DNA of 64,000 nt from Acanthaster planci (lineage: Eukaryota; Echinodermata; Asteroidea; Valvatida; Acanthasteridae). Numbering within the stretch: the stretch's first letter is position 1; each line of letters starts with the position of its first letter. Where the stretch lies: NCBI RefSeq assembly GCF_001949145.1, contig NW_019091398.1, positions 306,429-370,428 of the forward strand, in the 5' to 3' direction. A program made the position numbers and the translations under genes. This document shows, in pieces, positions 44,567 through 58,400 of this stretch. A model generated the notes under the pieces. That model did not search any database. It saw only the letters and a list, made by a program, of their open reading frames with translations, and was not told the DNA's origin.

Positions 44567-45649
44567 TCATAAGTGATGTGTCAGTACGGCATTTGATTTC
44601 AACGAGGGTGATTCAATAATTCTGCTGGGTTCAATCTCGTTTCTGAGCCTGTTGTCACGTCCCTTGCACAGACAATCCCGGACGAATCGTCGTCCGGCCC
44701 GCCGAAACTTCTCGTTCCTGATGTAGTAGATGACGATGTTCCAGTAGCTGTTGGAGAGAAGCAGGATCTCCGAGATGAAAATGGCCGCTGGGTGGGCCGT
44801 ACGGCGAGTTACACCTTCGTAGCAAATGACTACGGCGAAGGGCAGCCAGGACACGGCCAAGACCGCAGTCATGATGAAAAAAGTAGTGGCTGTTTTCAGG
44901 TCCGATCTCTTGATGACATGGTGGTTCTGAGGACCTTCCATGACGCTGATTTGCCTTGCGTGGCGTCGCGCAATCTGGTACAACCGTCCGTACAGGAGGA
45001 GCGTGATTACGAAAGGGAGAATGCCGAAAATCCAGGCTGCCATTATTCCAACGCTGTCCGACTGGTCCGGGTCGTCAGGATCCATAAAACAGGTGTGGAA
45101 ATGCGGATGGTAGACCGCAGATCGACCAGGTATGAAGCAATACACCCCGGCAAAAGAAGCACCGAGAGCCCACACACCAACAAGCGCCACTCGCACCCGT
45201 GGTATGGTCACGTAAGTCACGCTGCGCAACGGCCATACGATGGCAACAAATCTTTCCACGTTCACCAGCACAACGAAGATGCTATCCATCGAGAGAAGAA
45301 TCGTGCTGCCGGCTAATGCCAGGCAGAAAGCGTCACCATACGGCCACCGGTCCACCGCGGTAGCACCGGTCACTGGTATGCATATAAGGAACCCAACGCC
45401 GGTATCGGTCGCGGTAAGGAACAGCATGCACAACCGAGTAACCTCGCCGGTATCATTGCTTTTCAGCAATACCATAAAGCAGAGGATGTTCCCAACAATC
45501 ACAAGAAGTGTGGTAATTGTCAGCACTGTTGTCTGGATAACGATAACCCACTCTTCGCGAGCCGAAGTGCCGTTTGCCCAATCCAGCGTCTCCATTGCGC
45601 ACATAGCACGATTGGGGACTTCGCGTTGGTTGAAGTGTAAGCGACACAC
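44567..45649 (-). CDS. Intronless class A (rhodopsin-like) G-protein-coupled receptor 2
   Basis: A 360-residue receptor in one exon. An N-linked site (NGT) is at residue 26. TM1 is about 37-62 with GN (53-54), TM2 about 72-95 with D82, TM3 about 107-131 with C109. The DRY motif is ERF (132-134). ECL2 has C187, TM5 is about 201-225, TM6 about 253-277 with WLPF, and TM7 about 288-309 with NIVIY in place of NPxxY. Then come a basic helix 8 and a CLC site. It shares WP[FY]GDA[VF]C before TM3, PLRxV after ERF/DRF and LLxSNSxWN in TM7 with GPCR 1, so both belong to one diverged group. The first Met is used for the coordinates, but Met16 or Met19 (45595) gives a more usual short N-terminus. Ligand unknown. 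Confidence 0.88.
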   Translation of the reverse strand: MCRLHFNQREVPNRAMCAMETLDWANGTSAREEWVIVIQTTVLTITTLLVIVGNILCFMVLLKSNDTGEVTRLCMLFLTATDTGVGFLICIPVTGATAVDRWPYGDAFCLALAGSTILLSMDSIFVVLVNVERFVAIVWPLRSVTYVTIPRVRVALVGVWALGASFAGVYCFIPGRSAVYHPHFHTCFMDPDDPDQSDSVGIMAAWIFGILPFVITLLLYGRLYQIARRHARQISVMEGPQNHHVIKRSDLKTATTFFIMTAVLAVSWLPFAVVICYEGVTRRTAHPAAIFISEILLLSNSYWNIVIYYIRNEKFRRAGRRFVRDCLCKGRDNRLRNEIEPSRIIESPSLKSNAVLTHHL

Positions 45650-48600
45650 AAAGAATTCTGCTGTATTTCAAATGGTTGCGATCAAAGAGCTCGTCTCTGT
45701 GCTTCTGAAAGAAATTAGGCCTATCTGCCGCTTCCCGGCGGGGTGTCACTGTCTATTCAGCGTTCGCAATTTATTTCGAAGCTTCGTCAATGGGTGTTTT
45801 CAAGCATAGGACTGGCTAGGAATGTGCTTCATAAGCTCGACATTGTCCATCGTTATCAAAAACACACATCATGCAATGCTTTCGTGCAACACAGTGTGAT
45901 ATCTCAGTGTATATAACTGTATCCCACAAGTCTACAGTTTACTTCCACGGCAAGACAAAACGTAGAAAATTCCTCATAACGTCGTGTTTCAAATGACAAC
46001 AATTAGACTCAAAGTCGTGTGGTTTTACGTATTAGTACTAGACCAGGTTGTCCGCAGTATCGACTCCATTTCATCTGTCCTACTCTGATACTCGGAGCGA
46101 CTCATCCCTCCAACACCGTTTGCCTGATGCGTCCGCGCCGCCCAAACGACTCTGTTCAAAGACACCTTGCACGTGATCTTCACTGTACCAATCTGCCGCA
46201 GAATATCGAATTCACTCAAAAAGACTCGCAAACGACACTGAATGGGAGACTACCTCTTGATTGTTGAATTTCCACACACTCGACAAGACGTGTCCTTAAC
46301 GTCTCAAAGTGGTGTCGCCGCGAGTTGGCTTTCCTATATATAACCAATCTCGGGTTGCTACAGCAACACACCTCGTTACGGGGGCAGACAAAATGGTGTG
46401 TTTTCCCCTTGGAAACCCAGACAAGGTGCAGACATGGAGGCATGTCAACTTTATCGTCCAAATTTCCGATCTTCGCCAAAAAAAGATGAAGCTCTTTACT
46501 TCAGCCAGTTAACAGAAAGAAGCGAGCAAATGTTGCCGTGCAAAGTAATCAGCAGGATGGACTAATACCTTCTGACAGTGCGCATTAGCACGCCTGGCAA
46601 TTTAACAACTTTCCCGCTAGGCGTTGTGGCAGCGTACTATCACTGGCTGCAGAACGTTAGCACGTCCCCTTATATACAATGCTGTTTCCTTTCGCAGTAA
46701 CTTGTACAAAGGTACAACATCTGTCGTGAATTATGCATTTGGAGCAAACACGCTGATTTTTGGGTCTTTCGGCTTGACAAATGACAGGAGAGTTGCGTGT
46801 AGGTGAAATATTGAAAACACAAACAAAAAAATCCTTCGGTTTCGAGTGCTGCCACGATTGCGCCCTGCTTCACACACTCGCCAAGTAGGCACCGTGCACT
46901 CTGGGTTTCATAGAACACACGTCGATATTATGTACATTAACGGTGCACTGGCACCTGACTAACTGCAAAGTAGCGGACGCGACTCGATCACCTGACGCAT
47001 TCGTGCAACAATTACGCATGCGCAAAAGTTTTGGATTCATGATGATGGGGGTAGTAAATATAAAAATGTAAAATTACATGCAAAAAGGATTTCTGCACAA
47101 CAGGCAAAGACTTCAATGTGTACTTGCCCTGTACCGGTACATATTATAAAACTGATCGTCTCTCCATGTGTCTCTCTGCTTGGCAACAGTTGAGTAGATT
47201 ATGTCAGTCGACATAGCAGGATCCATAGTTCATTAGCTAAATCCTCATCACGCACCCTGCAAGTGAAACTCTCAAGTAATGACTCAGTCTTCATTTTGAC
47301 AGTTTCAAGACAGGAATAGCAGGTTGATCTGACAGGAAAAAAAACAAATCGGCAGCTTGACAGTGTTTTGTCACTGTCCATGGATTGAAATGACTCCATG
47401 GTGTCACTTTTCTCTCAGGAAAAATAAATGGCACGTCATAGATCCTTCGCGGCTTTTCGTTGCTCTGTGTCCGTTTGCTGTGGTCATAGATTCTTGGCAG
47501 CTTTTCGTTGCTCTGTGTCCGTTTGCTGTGGTCATAGATTCTTCGCGGCTTTTCGTTGCTCTGTGTCCGTTTGCTGTGGTCATAGATTCTTCGCGGCTTT
47601 TCGTTGCCCTGTGTCCGTTTGCTGTGGTTCCCATTCTTCCGATTTTTCAACAGTGACGGACATTAGCAAAGACCATGTCATCAATGTACGCTATGTCAAT
47701 GATGAAGATTCAATCAAGTGCAATTCATGCAATTCTGCATGACGATTGCACGAAAGGCGGGCACAATACTTTAAAAAGAACGATCAGCTGAGCCCTTGAA
47801 TAAAGTGCAACACTGCCATGGCAACTGAGAATGATCCCTCCTACAGCCAAAAGCCCAACATAGTTATTTTGTATGCCATTACCAACGCCTATCTATGAAT
47901 TTCTCCCAACCACTTCAGTATTCACGGCAGCGATAGTATTTCCTGTTGACAACATGCAGGATTTAATGACAATGGATTGGGGGAAATCCCTGCAACTATA
48001 TACAGACGTAAGAAAATAGTCGGCGTAGAATTTGTGGTTTAATGAAGTTAATAACGCTCGCCAAAAATGTTCCCTTACAATTCCTTTGCAACTGCTCATA
48101 CACAATCGAATGAAGCTTATGAAAAAATGCGTGAGTTCGTGTATTTTTATATTATAGCCCTTTGTCTAGAGGTTTAAATTTCTTCTATACACGAGAAAGG
48201 AAAGATATTCAATACGTACTGAGAAATGTTGATACACGTACAAGATCATATTCTTTGATAATTTTTTTCTGACCATTTATGTAAAAATGGTCATTTCGGA
48301 TGGAAAGGACCATTTGTGAAGCTGTGTCTAGGCATTTGAACGCATAATCAATAGACCTGATGATACAGATCAAGTGCCATCGTTACAGCTGTTGGTATTT
48401 CGGTTGGTTTCTGCCAAGATATCATCGTCAAATATTGTCATAAAATATCTGGCGACGTTTATTTACACAAAAGTCCCGCACATATCTCTTTTGTGATTGA
48501 GAAATGGTGTATTTTTGTACATTTCCAGAGAACTTATTGATTTTCTTTCCGAGTTGTGCAGTCACACGCTCCACAATTCAAACCGGTGATGCAGAATGGG

Positions 48601-51600
48601 TTCCGTACAATTGAATGTCTGTTCCCCAATCACCAGATATTCTGGTCCAGAATTCACAACGTTCAATTGCCGCTGGCGGCTGGAATTTCCTGGGAAGCAT
48701 GGGTGAAAACAACTGTGATTGAAGAGGCTTGTGACATTTTCTGGTAACCAAAAACAGGACCACTTGTTTTGAGGAAACCAGCACACTTGCTGATCAAACT
48801 CACCATTACTTTGGTCGAAGTCGATTCTCTTGTGAAGGCTGCTTTGGAATCTACGGACACGATCCACTTTTTTTTAAAACAATGCTATCTTACCTTCAAG
48901 ATTATGGCACGATGGAAACGTGCAGACAATTCTACATTGCATTTGCCTCAACAGCTGTTATCGTTATCAGATTGACTGCATACATTGTAGTCAGTGATAT
49001 TACTTTTACTCCTGAACTAATTTGTTCTCAACTTGGCCATAACCGATAGCAAGTCTACATTATCAAGACGAACAAAGTACGATATTCTCATTGGCGACAA
49101 CTTTGTAAAATCATGCCACTGTAATTAATTTCTGTCACGATGCGAGGGGAATATAACACGCTGGTCATCTGGTATGGTGCCTTTTGCTAGCGCGTTCTTC
49201 CATCCAACATAAAGACTACGGGGCCCGCAAGTGGAAATGGTTTGATAAGAGGTATTTCGGCGATGCAAAGATGACAGACTAAGTGAGTTATACCACATTA
49301 AAACCTACGATTGACACAAGCATTCCTGTGGATAGAAACAGTCAAGCTGTAGCCTTCAAGAAAGTATACCAATTTATTTGGATTTCGTCGATTTTGTTTT
49401 TTTTATACATGCATTAAAATACTAGTTTTATATATCCAATTGTTCTCACGAGACCGGCATAGCATTCAAAATTCATACCCATATGATAGTCCTCCGGCTG
49501 CGGGCTAAATTGAATTTTATCACGTGTTTTCCAAACGATTGGGGGGGGGGGTAATGCTGCCATTTCCTGATTGGATGAGAATGAGGTGGTGGTGGTGGAT
49601 TGTATTTCCCCTACCTCCGCTCTGCTTCTGCCGCCTGTAGCCTTGAAGCCTTGTGGATGAGCAGCAGAATGGAATGATGATGGTTATGGCGACATTATTA
49701 AATGAGGGACCATTATAAAAATACCGAACAAAGATAACGAGCTTGGCTACGACCAGGGGCTTCGCACACACTTGATATGAAGTACTCAACGAGGTGCAAC
49801 TGTTCATTCTGAGACCGTATAAAATATTTACTTCCATTATATCAGCTATCGGAGAAGGACAGTGCGAAGGTATCTTGCAATGATTTTGTGTCGCACTTGG
49901 TAAAAAAAATCTCATTTTTTATATCATAATTCTTCATAAAAGGAACGCACTATCCATGGCTGAGAACTGTACTTCTTGCACACACCCAGTGCTGAATGGG
50001 TCAAGTCAAATGTCAGGTTTTAACCGCTAGCTTTCCAAAGAACAATGCACTTTTAAAAGATGACATTAGACCAAGAATAAAATTTGACATCTGAATTTTG
50101 CAGCCTACCTGAAGTTACAGGTTTACGTCTGCAAGGATAACTTTTTAAGTTAGTTTATTTGGGGATTTTGACTCTAAAATAATTAACAGTGGCACCCACT
50201 TGGCTCCAACTAATTGGTTGGACCTCAATCTGCCTTCATATGGCGGTTAATGGACTGCATGGACATTTTATCTTCCTTTTGGACATGTTTTATGGAGGAG
50301 GCCTATCTCTGCGACAAGATAGCACTCTCGCCATCAACCACCGTAGGAGAAAACGGCTTGGACTGTACGTGACTCTCTGACATTATTGAATTATTAAGAC
50401 TGCTTCATGAACTGGCATATATGGAATGCACGTTTGCTTGGCGCCAAATGGTGTTCAAATTGCTACTTTATCTGGCGAGCGGGGGCTGCGTCACGAGCCC
50501 AGAGTGTAGTCATGTCCGTTGCTGTGGCACTGCTGTGCACGCATTACGCAACTGATTAATTTTTGCACTCCTTCGATCGAACCCACACGTTCGTGTGTAG
50601 TCTAAAGGTAAAATCGGCATGGGGTAATCTCGGCACGGAACAACCGGGGAAAACGCGCCTTGAAATTCAGTAAAAACAGTTCAATTTGAAAGCTGCTCAT
50701 TTGGAACCCAGAAAGGGAAGAGTGTGTCGCAACTGGCGCGGAAACCGTCGAAGGAGCTCTCATAATGTTGAAGCAGCCCAGACCCTTCATTTTATGACAG
50801 GTTTGCCTCCAAAAGAATGGTTAAATAGATGAAAAGTTTGCGGCTGATGTTGGTGAGGCTACGTTTATTTGAGGTAATGGTGGTGAGATGAATGTGTGGG
50901 GGTGATGATGTAGCAGGATTTGGGTGAGTGGTGAAGTTAGAATAGTAAACACACGGAAGTTGACCACTAATACATACATCATGTTTGTTTCCTAGACAGA
51001 CATCAACATACACCTGTGCATCACTAAAGAAATCTCGATGTCACTGGACAATCCACAGTGCTGATTGATCTCCATGGGAATGATTTTTGCAATAAATATT
51101 TTCCAGCTGACACAAATCCAGTCTTCCAGCACTAATCACCTTTGGTCTGGTTTCCACACCATAGCCTCAAATTTGTTCAATCATTCTGGCCTTGGGTGCT
51201 CAGTTTCACTAATGGCCTGGAAGGGGAGGCACATTTCCCCGATCATCTCACGCGAACGATGCCATTATTTAATCACAACCAATGCCATGGACGTGTGTAA
51301 CCATGGCAACGTGGCTTGTGTATTTTATCAACGGAAAAATTTGTGGCAGATTGTTCCGTACTTCACCTTGGCTCGAGAAAAAACCCACATGATTATGCTG
51401 GTCACGCTGTTCCTACTTCACATTTCACGTAAGATTTGTGATAAAATTCGGAATTTTTGTCAGTGATGTATACAGAGTCAAGGGAAATGCAAATCTTGGG
51501 TGAAGGTAAGCAGTTCGAGATTGCCTGGTAGCATCAGACAATATTCCAGGAAAACATAGCCCTTTGGGGTTACTATAATGAGAGTTCTTACCGTTCATCA

Positions 51601-52473
51601 CGATTCAATTGCACAGTTTAATTAAAGGCTTCATTATGAAACAGGCTTGCAGATCGTCCCACTCAGGACACTTACACATTTAAGTACTGCAAAATTCTAT
51701 CTGACAGAAAAATCATCTCACAAAATTATTTTTAATCTAAAAAACGTCTGTTAATTCGTTAAAAACAAAACAAGGCCACAGATTTTGTACCAGCAGAAGA
51801 CATTAATTCATTCACAACTCAATTTCACATGCCTTTCAGTTAGAGCAATTGCTGATGGTTGAGTGTGTGAGTGTTGAATATTGAGATAAAAAACAGGCGA
51901 CTACTAAAGTGTGGCTCTATTTCACTGTGCCCCATCCGTCACGTCATAATAATTACTGGAAACAATGAATGGTTGAATCTTTGTATCTTTGGAAATGAAG
52001 GGGCTGGGGGTCAATGCTGTAAGGTCAAGTATGGAGTGCTGAAAAGGAGGGTAATGTTTCATTAACAAATTGTACAATGTTTTCCACCTGTTACTGAACT
52101 GGAAGCAGTTTCTTTACAAACCCCCAAACTTGGAACAAACCTGTCATCTGGTAGAGAGATTTCTTGCCTTTTCTTTTGCTCAATTGATGAGGGATTGAAG
52201 AACTTTCATCCTCGGATTTCAGTAAACACAGTGACACTTATCAGACGAAAATATTTCATTTGTCAGAAATATTGGAAGCAGAAAGCAGACTTGTAATGAC
52301 TCAAATCCATGATTTGACTCAAACTAAAAGCTTGACTGGAATCACCATGTTACAAGGACTAAATTCAACGAGTCACAAAAAGTAGTGACTCGTTACAACT
52401 CTGATAGAAAGTTGAGGCGTCCTCACCTCAACAGGATTGTTGCCGAGAGGTTATCAAGATCTCAATTCTGATG
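45650..52473. other. Gene-poor region between GPCR 2 and INTS9
   Basis: Nearly 7 kb holds no gene I can support. The 48-bp minisatellite at 47437-47628 is the main structure. A poly-G run lies near 49541. Overlapping motif-free frames (46019-46512, 48556-48975, 51065-51466) are not accepted. The INTS9 3' UTR must occupy part of the right end, but its poly(A) signal was not placed. Confidence 0.4.
47437..47628. repeat. 48-bp minisatellite, four units
   Basis: Four head-to-tail units of exactly 48 bases (47437, 47485, 47533, 47581) each begin CATAGAT and contain CTTTTCGTTGC and GTGTCCGTTTGCTGTGGT; they differ at a few positions only. Because 48 is a multiple of three, several frames stay open across the array on both strands and give false repeat proteins of 16-residue period. 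Confidence 0.95.
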
Positions 52474-55400
52474 TCAGAAACTTGGCAGGCACGCGATCAA
52501 GGTGTCTCTGAGCTTCCTGCGTAGTGGCTCGTTCCCCTCACAAAAGATGTGAGTAGAACCCTCCTCCAGCTGGATAATGGTATCTTCCGATTGCTGTTGA
52601 TGACATAAAATCACATGTGGGTCCACGCAGGCTTTCACTCCAGTTAAAAGGGGTACTGAGCGCAAGCCCCTTGCACAGGCTGCCAGGCATGACTATGTGC
52701 TGTCCAACTTTGATGAAATCACAGACTGGAAAAGCTTTGCACGGGAAAAGCGTGTGAATATTAGGGACTTTTCCCCATGTTGGGGTACAAATCCACCCCT
52801 TTTCCCATACTGAGTAAGAAATCTGAGGTTTTGAAGAGTTATGAACATTTTTCAAATATACAGGAAAACGGACTGGGAGAAAAGTGTGTAAAATGATAAG
52901 ATATGATTGGTCCCGAGAAAAACATACCAAGTGAATGATATGGCCAGATGCTGTGTCCTCTACTTTAACATCAGTGATCCCATTCTGAAAAAAATAACAA
53001 CAGGGTCAATATTAAAAAGAAAATTGCTTCTACCCAAATTTTCCTGACAAGGTTCTGTCACTTAATGAACACTGCTCGATATCTCAGAGATACTGGCCTT
53101 ACCTTTGCCAATGCTTGTACCAACTCCTCAATTTCTAAGTTGCCATAGACATATTGCTTGGGGTGTGCGGTTTCTGCCACGCCCACATCATCTTCCCTTT
53201 TCCTTTTTCTGATTGGCTGGGAGGACGGTGTGTTTGGTTGGGCCTGCTTTGGTGGCTCCTTCAAAAAAACAAACAATATGTTGTCTTACTTTGAATGCTT
53301 CTATGCACTGAAACTGCAGGATGAAAATGTCATCTTTTGCATGTATTTGTGACCCGTCACGACAAAATGAGAGTAAAGTTCCATCGCATCCTCTTTTGAG
53401 GGTTCAAAGTCATTAATTGAAGTGGAGGACAATTTTTTGGTTTTGTATAATAGTTGGAAAGAGTAAATTCCAAATATTTGGCAGGATTTTCTCAGCAATT
53501 TGACAATAGCATTATTTGTGCCTGGTCTGAAATGTTGAAACAATGTCAGAAACAAAGACACAAAGCTGCCAGAATAATGTCACATTGTCACCTTATACTT
53601 CTACCCTAAGTGTTTCATGTACATACCATTGGAAAGCTCTTTCTGCTAAATTTAAAAAATACCAATATCTAAATTTTTGAAAATTCTGACTTTCAGCTCA
53701 ATATGGGGTGACAGGTCACATTTTTCTGCCTGAGGGAAGCACTTATTTGTGCATGCTGCTGGGCCTCTTACGATTTGCATTTGCATTACATAATTTAAAA
53801 CACTGATTGACAAAAACGTGACCAAAAAATTTTTTATGCACGTTGCAGGGCCACTTGAGATTTCTTTGATGAAGCCTATCATTAATTAAGCTTAAAGACG
53901 GCAGTTTTGAAGTCACACGTCAGGATTCCATGTCAGTTAACTTTTAAGTTTTCAACTGTAAATCAAATAAAGGGTTCAAACGACACCTACTCTATGAAAG
54001 GCTTCTAATCAAATCTATCTATCAAATCAAAGTATGTTGTCATGGTTTCTGGCAAGCTTTTCTTACCTGAAGTACATACTTGTTATCCCTAGCCAGGATT
54101 GTCCCTGTGACCGTGGACACAAACACACCTGGCTTGACCTCTGTGGGCGCCAAAGACCCTGCCAACTACAAGCAATGACAAATGAACAGAACTACATCAG
54201 CTTTGTCACACCTAATGCAGGAGGGCAATAGTGTCGCAAAGTCCCCACATTAAAAATGGATTGATCAAGGAGGTCGGGGTGGAACTGACCTTCTAAAATC
54301 TTAGGATTCCTACGGGATTAAGTGGCCAAGAAATACTAGCTGCCTCCAGAGGTAGCTAATTGGGTTAGAGCAAGCTATGACACCTGCACGTGGCAGGGTT
54401 GCACTCTGTCATTAACCACTTGCTGCCAGGGAGCCCGGTTTCGGGCATGTATTTTTGCATAGCCAGGGTCTCCGAAATCGGACAAAGGGAACTGGGCCTT
54501 GTAACAAAAGACCGTACTCCTGACAAAAAACCAGCCTGCTGGGAATTACCAACATTTTTTCACTCTCAATAGTGGAGATAATCCAGCTTTTTTTTGAAAC
54601 AGTGTACCATGGTTAGGGGCATCCAGTGTGAGCAGATTACCACTGGGGACATTGAAAAGCACTCCACCACCGCAGCGATGAGCCACACAGTACCGCTGCA
54701 AGCTAATCTGGTCCCTATTGAAACGAGGTCAGCAGTGCACTGTGCCAGCTTCGTGAAGAAAAGAAAATTAACAAGGCGGCAGACCTGGCTGAAATACTCC
54801 AGCGTCAATAGATGTTGTCTGTCAGATTGGAGTAGAAACCAGACAATCCTTCGTGTGGGTGTAAGTGTCCAGTAAATGAAGATATGAATTTTAAAGAATT
54901 TTGAAAACAGAAAAAAACGATAATTATCCCATCCCTGCATCATCAACATTGATAAGAGATAACTGAGAAAGACTAGCTGCCTCTAGAGGAGACAAATGAA
55001 GAGTTCTCTCACCTCTGGAGTAATTTCTATTCTCTCAAGTCTACGTTTGATGGGTAGATGCAATACGCTGCCCCGCTTGTATGGCATAGGGGCTACCTCC
55101 TGACAGACAAAGGCAAACACAGTCAAACAATGATAAGACTGGTGCAAAATGAATGGCTGGAAGGATACATCACTTTCAGCATTTCAACACGCTGGAGACA
55201 CTAAGTTCTAAAGAACCTTCAAGTGGACTCACCGCTTCCACAACGAGATCTGTCCTGAGAGGTTGCGAGGCAGGTGGGGACAGGTAGCAATCTGGCAGGG
55301 CTACATGAAGGGGCTACAATGATTGACAATTGACAATGATTAACAATGATAAGGACATTCATTTTGTCAAATGAACCATGAAACAAGGTAGCACTTGGGG

Positions 55401-58400
55401 AGTAAACGTCTCCCTCCAAATTTTGACAGGTGATTCTGATTTATTCACTGAATGAAATCAGGTCAAGCTGCACATTAATTTGAGTTTACCGATCATGGTC
55501 TTCATTTTGTGATAAATTTCGGTCGACTACATTGCCCCTTACATGGTCATATGACATTACCTGTTATTCTCAAAAAGGTAGGCCTACTTTTGGCTGACTG
55601 ATCAGACTTCAGCTGTGCATAAATCAACAGGCTGTGGCTGAGGGCAACACGTGTCTGTGGGTGCTGGCTATAGCCACTAGCCAGTGGCTTCCGTAGATGC
55701 ATATTTTCTTCCAGCCATAGCCATAACTTTCAGATGAAGCCCTGTAACAGTTGGCCTAGGCTTAATTTAAGGTGTGTGACATCCCAGAGTCTTAAATTCA
55801 TCACAAAAAGAGACCAGTGCAAGTTGTGAAGACACCGGCACATTTACTATCTCGTGGAGAAGGCTTCCGTTTTCTTTACATTTCTCTACTGATTTGGTTG
55901 AAAAATTCTCGTGTACTTGCATAATGCTTTAATATTGACCAAGAAATGTGTAGAATTATTCACAGCTGTTTAGACCAAAGATCACGCGAATACACGTAAA
56001 ACGTTGTAATCGCATAGGTGCCACTTGAGCAAGCGATACGCCTGCGCAATGCACATTAATGCGTAGGCGCAGGTGCCTAGGCAGGCACGTGCACCTGGTG
56101 AGCCTGCGGCTAAGCATTACCGTAAACCACGCAGGTGTATCGCTTGCTCAAATGGCGCCCATGGTAATTACACCTTTTGGGCAGAGTTATCCATCTTGCG
56201 CCTTCGGCGCTATACGATGTTTGGTTTAGACTATGTAACCTCACATGGGCTCAACAAGAATATGAATTGCTTCATACATCAAGAGCATTGGAAAACACTG
56301 AAATCTTTGAACTCTCATTGGATGGAAACTGGATAAATACATGTACTTCTGTGCATGCACGAAATAGTGATGGTAGAACATTATGGGCAAGTTGTGAGTT
56401 CACACACCTGCTGACTGATGAAATAAAGCATGCCAAGCGTTGGCATTTGAATTCTTTATGGCGCTTGTGTGCTACATACATAGGTTATGTTCCAAGCACC
56501 CTTAAAAATGAACAAAGCATGAAATGCATGATTCATGCAACTTGAATAATAAATATTAATTAGCTCCATGAAATAGTAAAGGTGCTCGTGGCTTGGCTAC
56601 TTGCACTGGTCTTTTTACAGTGTCAACAGCATCCAGGGTGCCACTTGTGCCTTGACTTAAGGTTACTATTACCCCTAAGAAACATTCTGTTGGTATCGAA
56701 ACACCAACTTGAGAAATGTTTAAGGTGTAATATTTGGAAATTAGTCCAGGGTACCAGCTGGAGTTATCACTAGCTGGGGAAGGAACAGTGGCAAGCAGAC
56801 ACTGGAGAAGATGTAGGAATAAATAATGTTCACCTTGAGTTCCTTAATCATCTTGGTTGCTTGGGGGAAGGTGATGGCCGTGTCGATGGGACAGTAACAG
56901 GCCTTCATGGCTAAGGGTTGGAAAGGAGCGAGGGCATCTAGGTAGGAAAAGTTGGGCTCTGTAAAAGTGACGAAAAACGCAAAGTCTCTAAATGCACGTA
57001 CGTGACTCACAATGATCTGGATTGGTTTCTCTGTCAGAGCCTTACCTCCGTCTCAACAGAGGATGGCCTCCAGAACCTAGGATGTTTATGGTGTACATTA
57101 GAGAGAAGACGGTGGGGAGCAGTAATGGTTTCAGGTGTGGGGAGGAAAAACCCCTTAAAGGGTGCTCTGGGTTAATCTAAGAGAAGCAGGTAGGGACTGA
57201 GAATCCAATTTACATGTGGACTGAACAGGGAATCAAGCCTAGGCTGTAGAGGGGAAAAGCAAGGAAAGAATTACCAATGACAACCAGAAGACCTGAGGGG
57301 ACACTTCATCCCCTTAGAGAGGATTACATGGTCCTACAACAAACCAACGCTGCCACTCCACCGAGCACAGCCAGAATGCATTGACTTGTGTATTGGTCTA
57401 AGGAAATAAAGTTTGGATGAGGAGACAAGACCGGGGTTCTGTCTCAAGAGCAGGCCCGGGGGACAACTAGAATGCTCATGGAAACACCTCAAACGTTGAG
57501 ACCAGGGTAAATGTCCATGATCTCGAAAAGAATATAATATCAAATCAGCGCTCTGAAATAAGTGATTGCCGAGCTTTCGGTAACTGAGTGCCTTTTTCAG
57601 GGCAAGCAGATTCAGTTCATTTTTTTTTTAAAGGTTCATGATCCTCTGGCTTCCGTGAAATTTGGTGCCGTAAAACCCAGACTCACCAATGAAGACAACA
57701 GTGTTGCTGCTGGATTTACCCCACAGCTCCATGAAGTGGACAGCATCACCGAGTCGTAGAGAAGGGTGGCCCGTGAAGACCACGCAGGGTGTCTTGAACT
57801 GACTGCTGAAATCACCTGCAAGATGAGGAAGAGGGAAATACAGTCGACAAGGGGAGACTGGCGACTTTAGAGTTAGCTTCATTATTAGCCGACTTGACTT
57901 TGAGTTGACTTTATGACCAAAAGTCCACAACACAACAATGCCTCCAGACTTCAGCTGTGGCTTACCGTGTATGGAGGAGAAGTGTTTCAGTCGACCACTT
58001 TTGATCAACTCGGAGTGAGGAAACGGGGGCTCTGGGAGGAACACCTTGGACTGTTTCTGGGTGCACAGCCTGTGGGATGAGATGAAAATAAGGTTGAGAA
58101 CAAGCTGATCAAGAGGGCACAATCAATCCTAGATTGAAGGTTGAAACAAGCAGCCACTTCAGGAAGTCATCATCAGCGATGCACTGTAAAGTTGTCAGAA
58201 GAGGTAAGTGGAGAAACGTGGATCATTATTGTATTATCACTGAAGTTTTCTGGACTAGGCTTATGACCATAATGATGAGAAAATGTCAGTGGCCTCAAAC
58301 TTAATAATGGCAGTAACAGCGATGGTGGCTGCAACTGTCAACTGTGACCCTCATGACAGCATGACAATATGAAGACAGCCTTATTACAATATGAATAAAT

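Noticed and set aside
47291-47742. Repeat protein frames with a 16-residue period on both strands
   Set aside because: They arise from the 48-base minisatellite; equal openness on both strands speaks against coding.
56073-56545. Overlapping plus-strand frames (87 and 122 codons)
   Set aside because: They begin in or next to the palindromic MITE, lie in an INTS9 intron on the other strand and show no domain.
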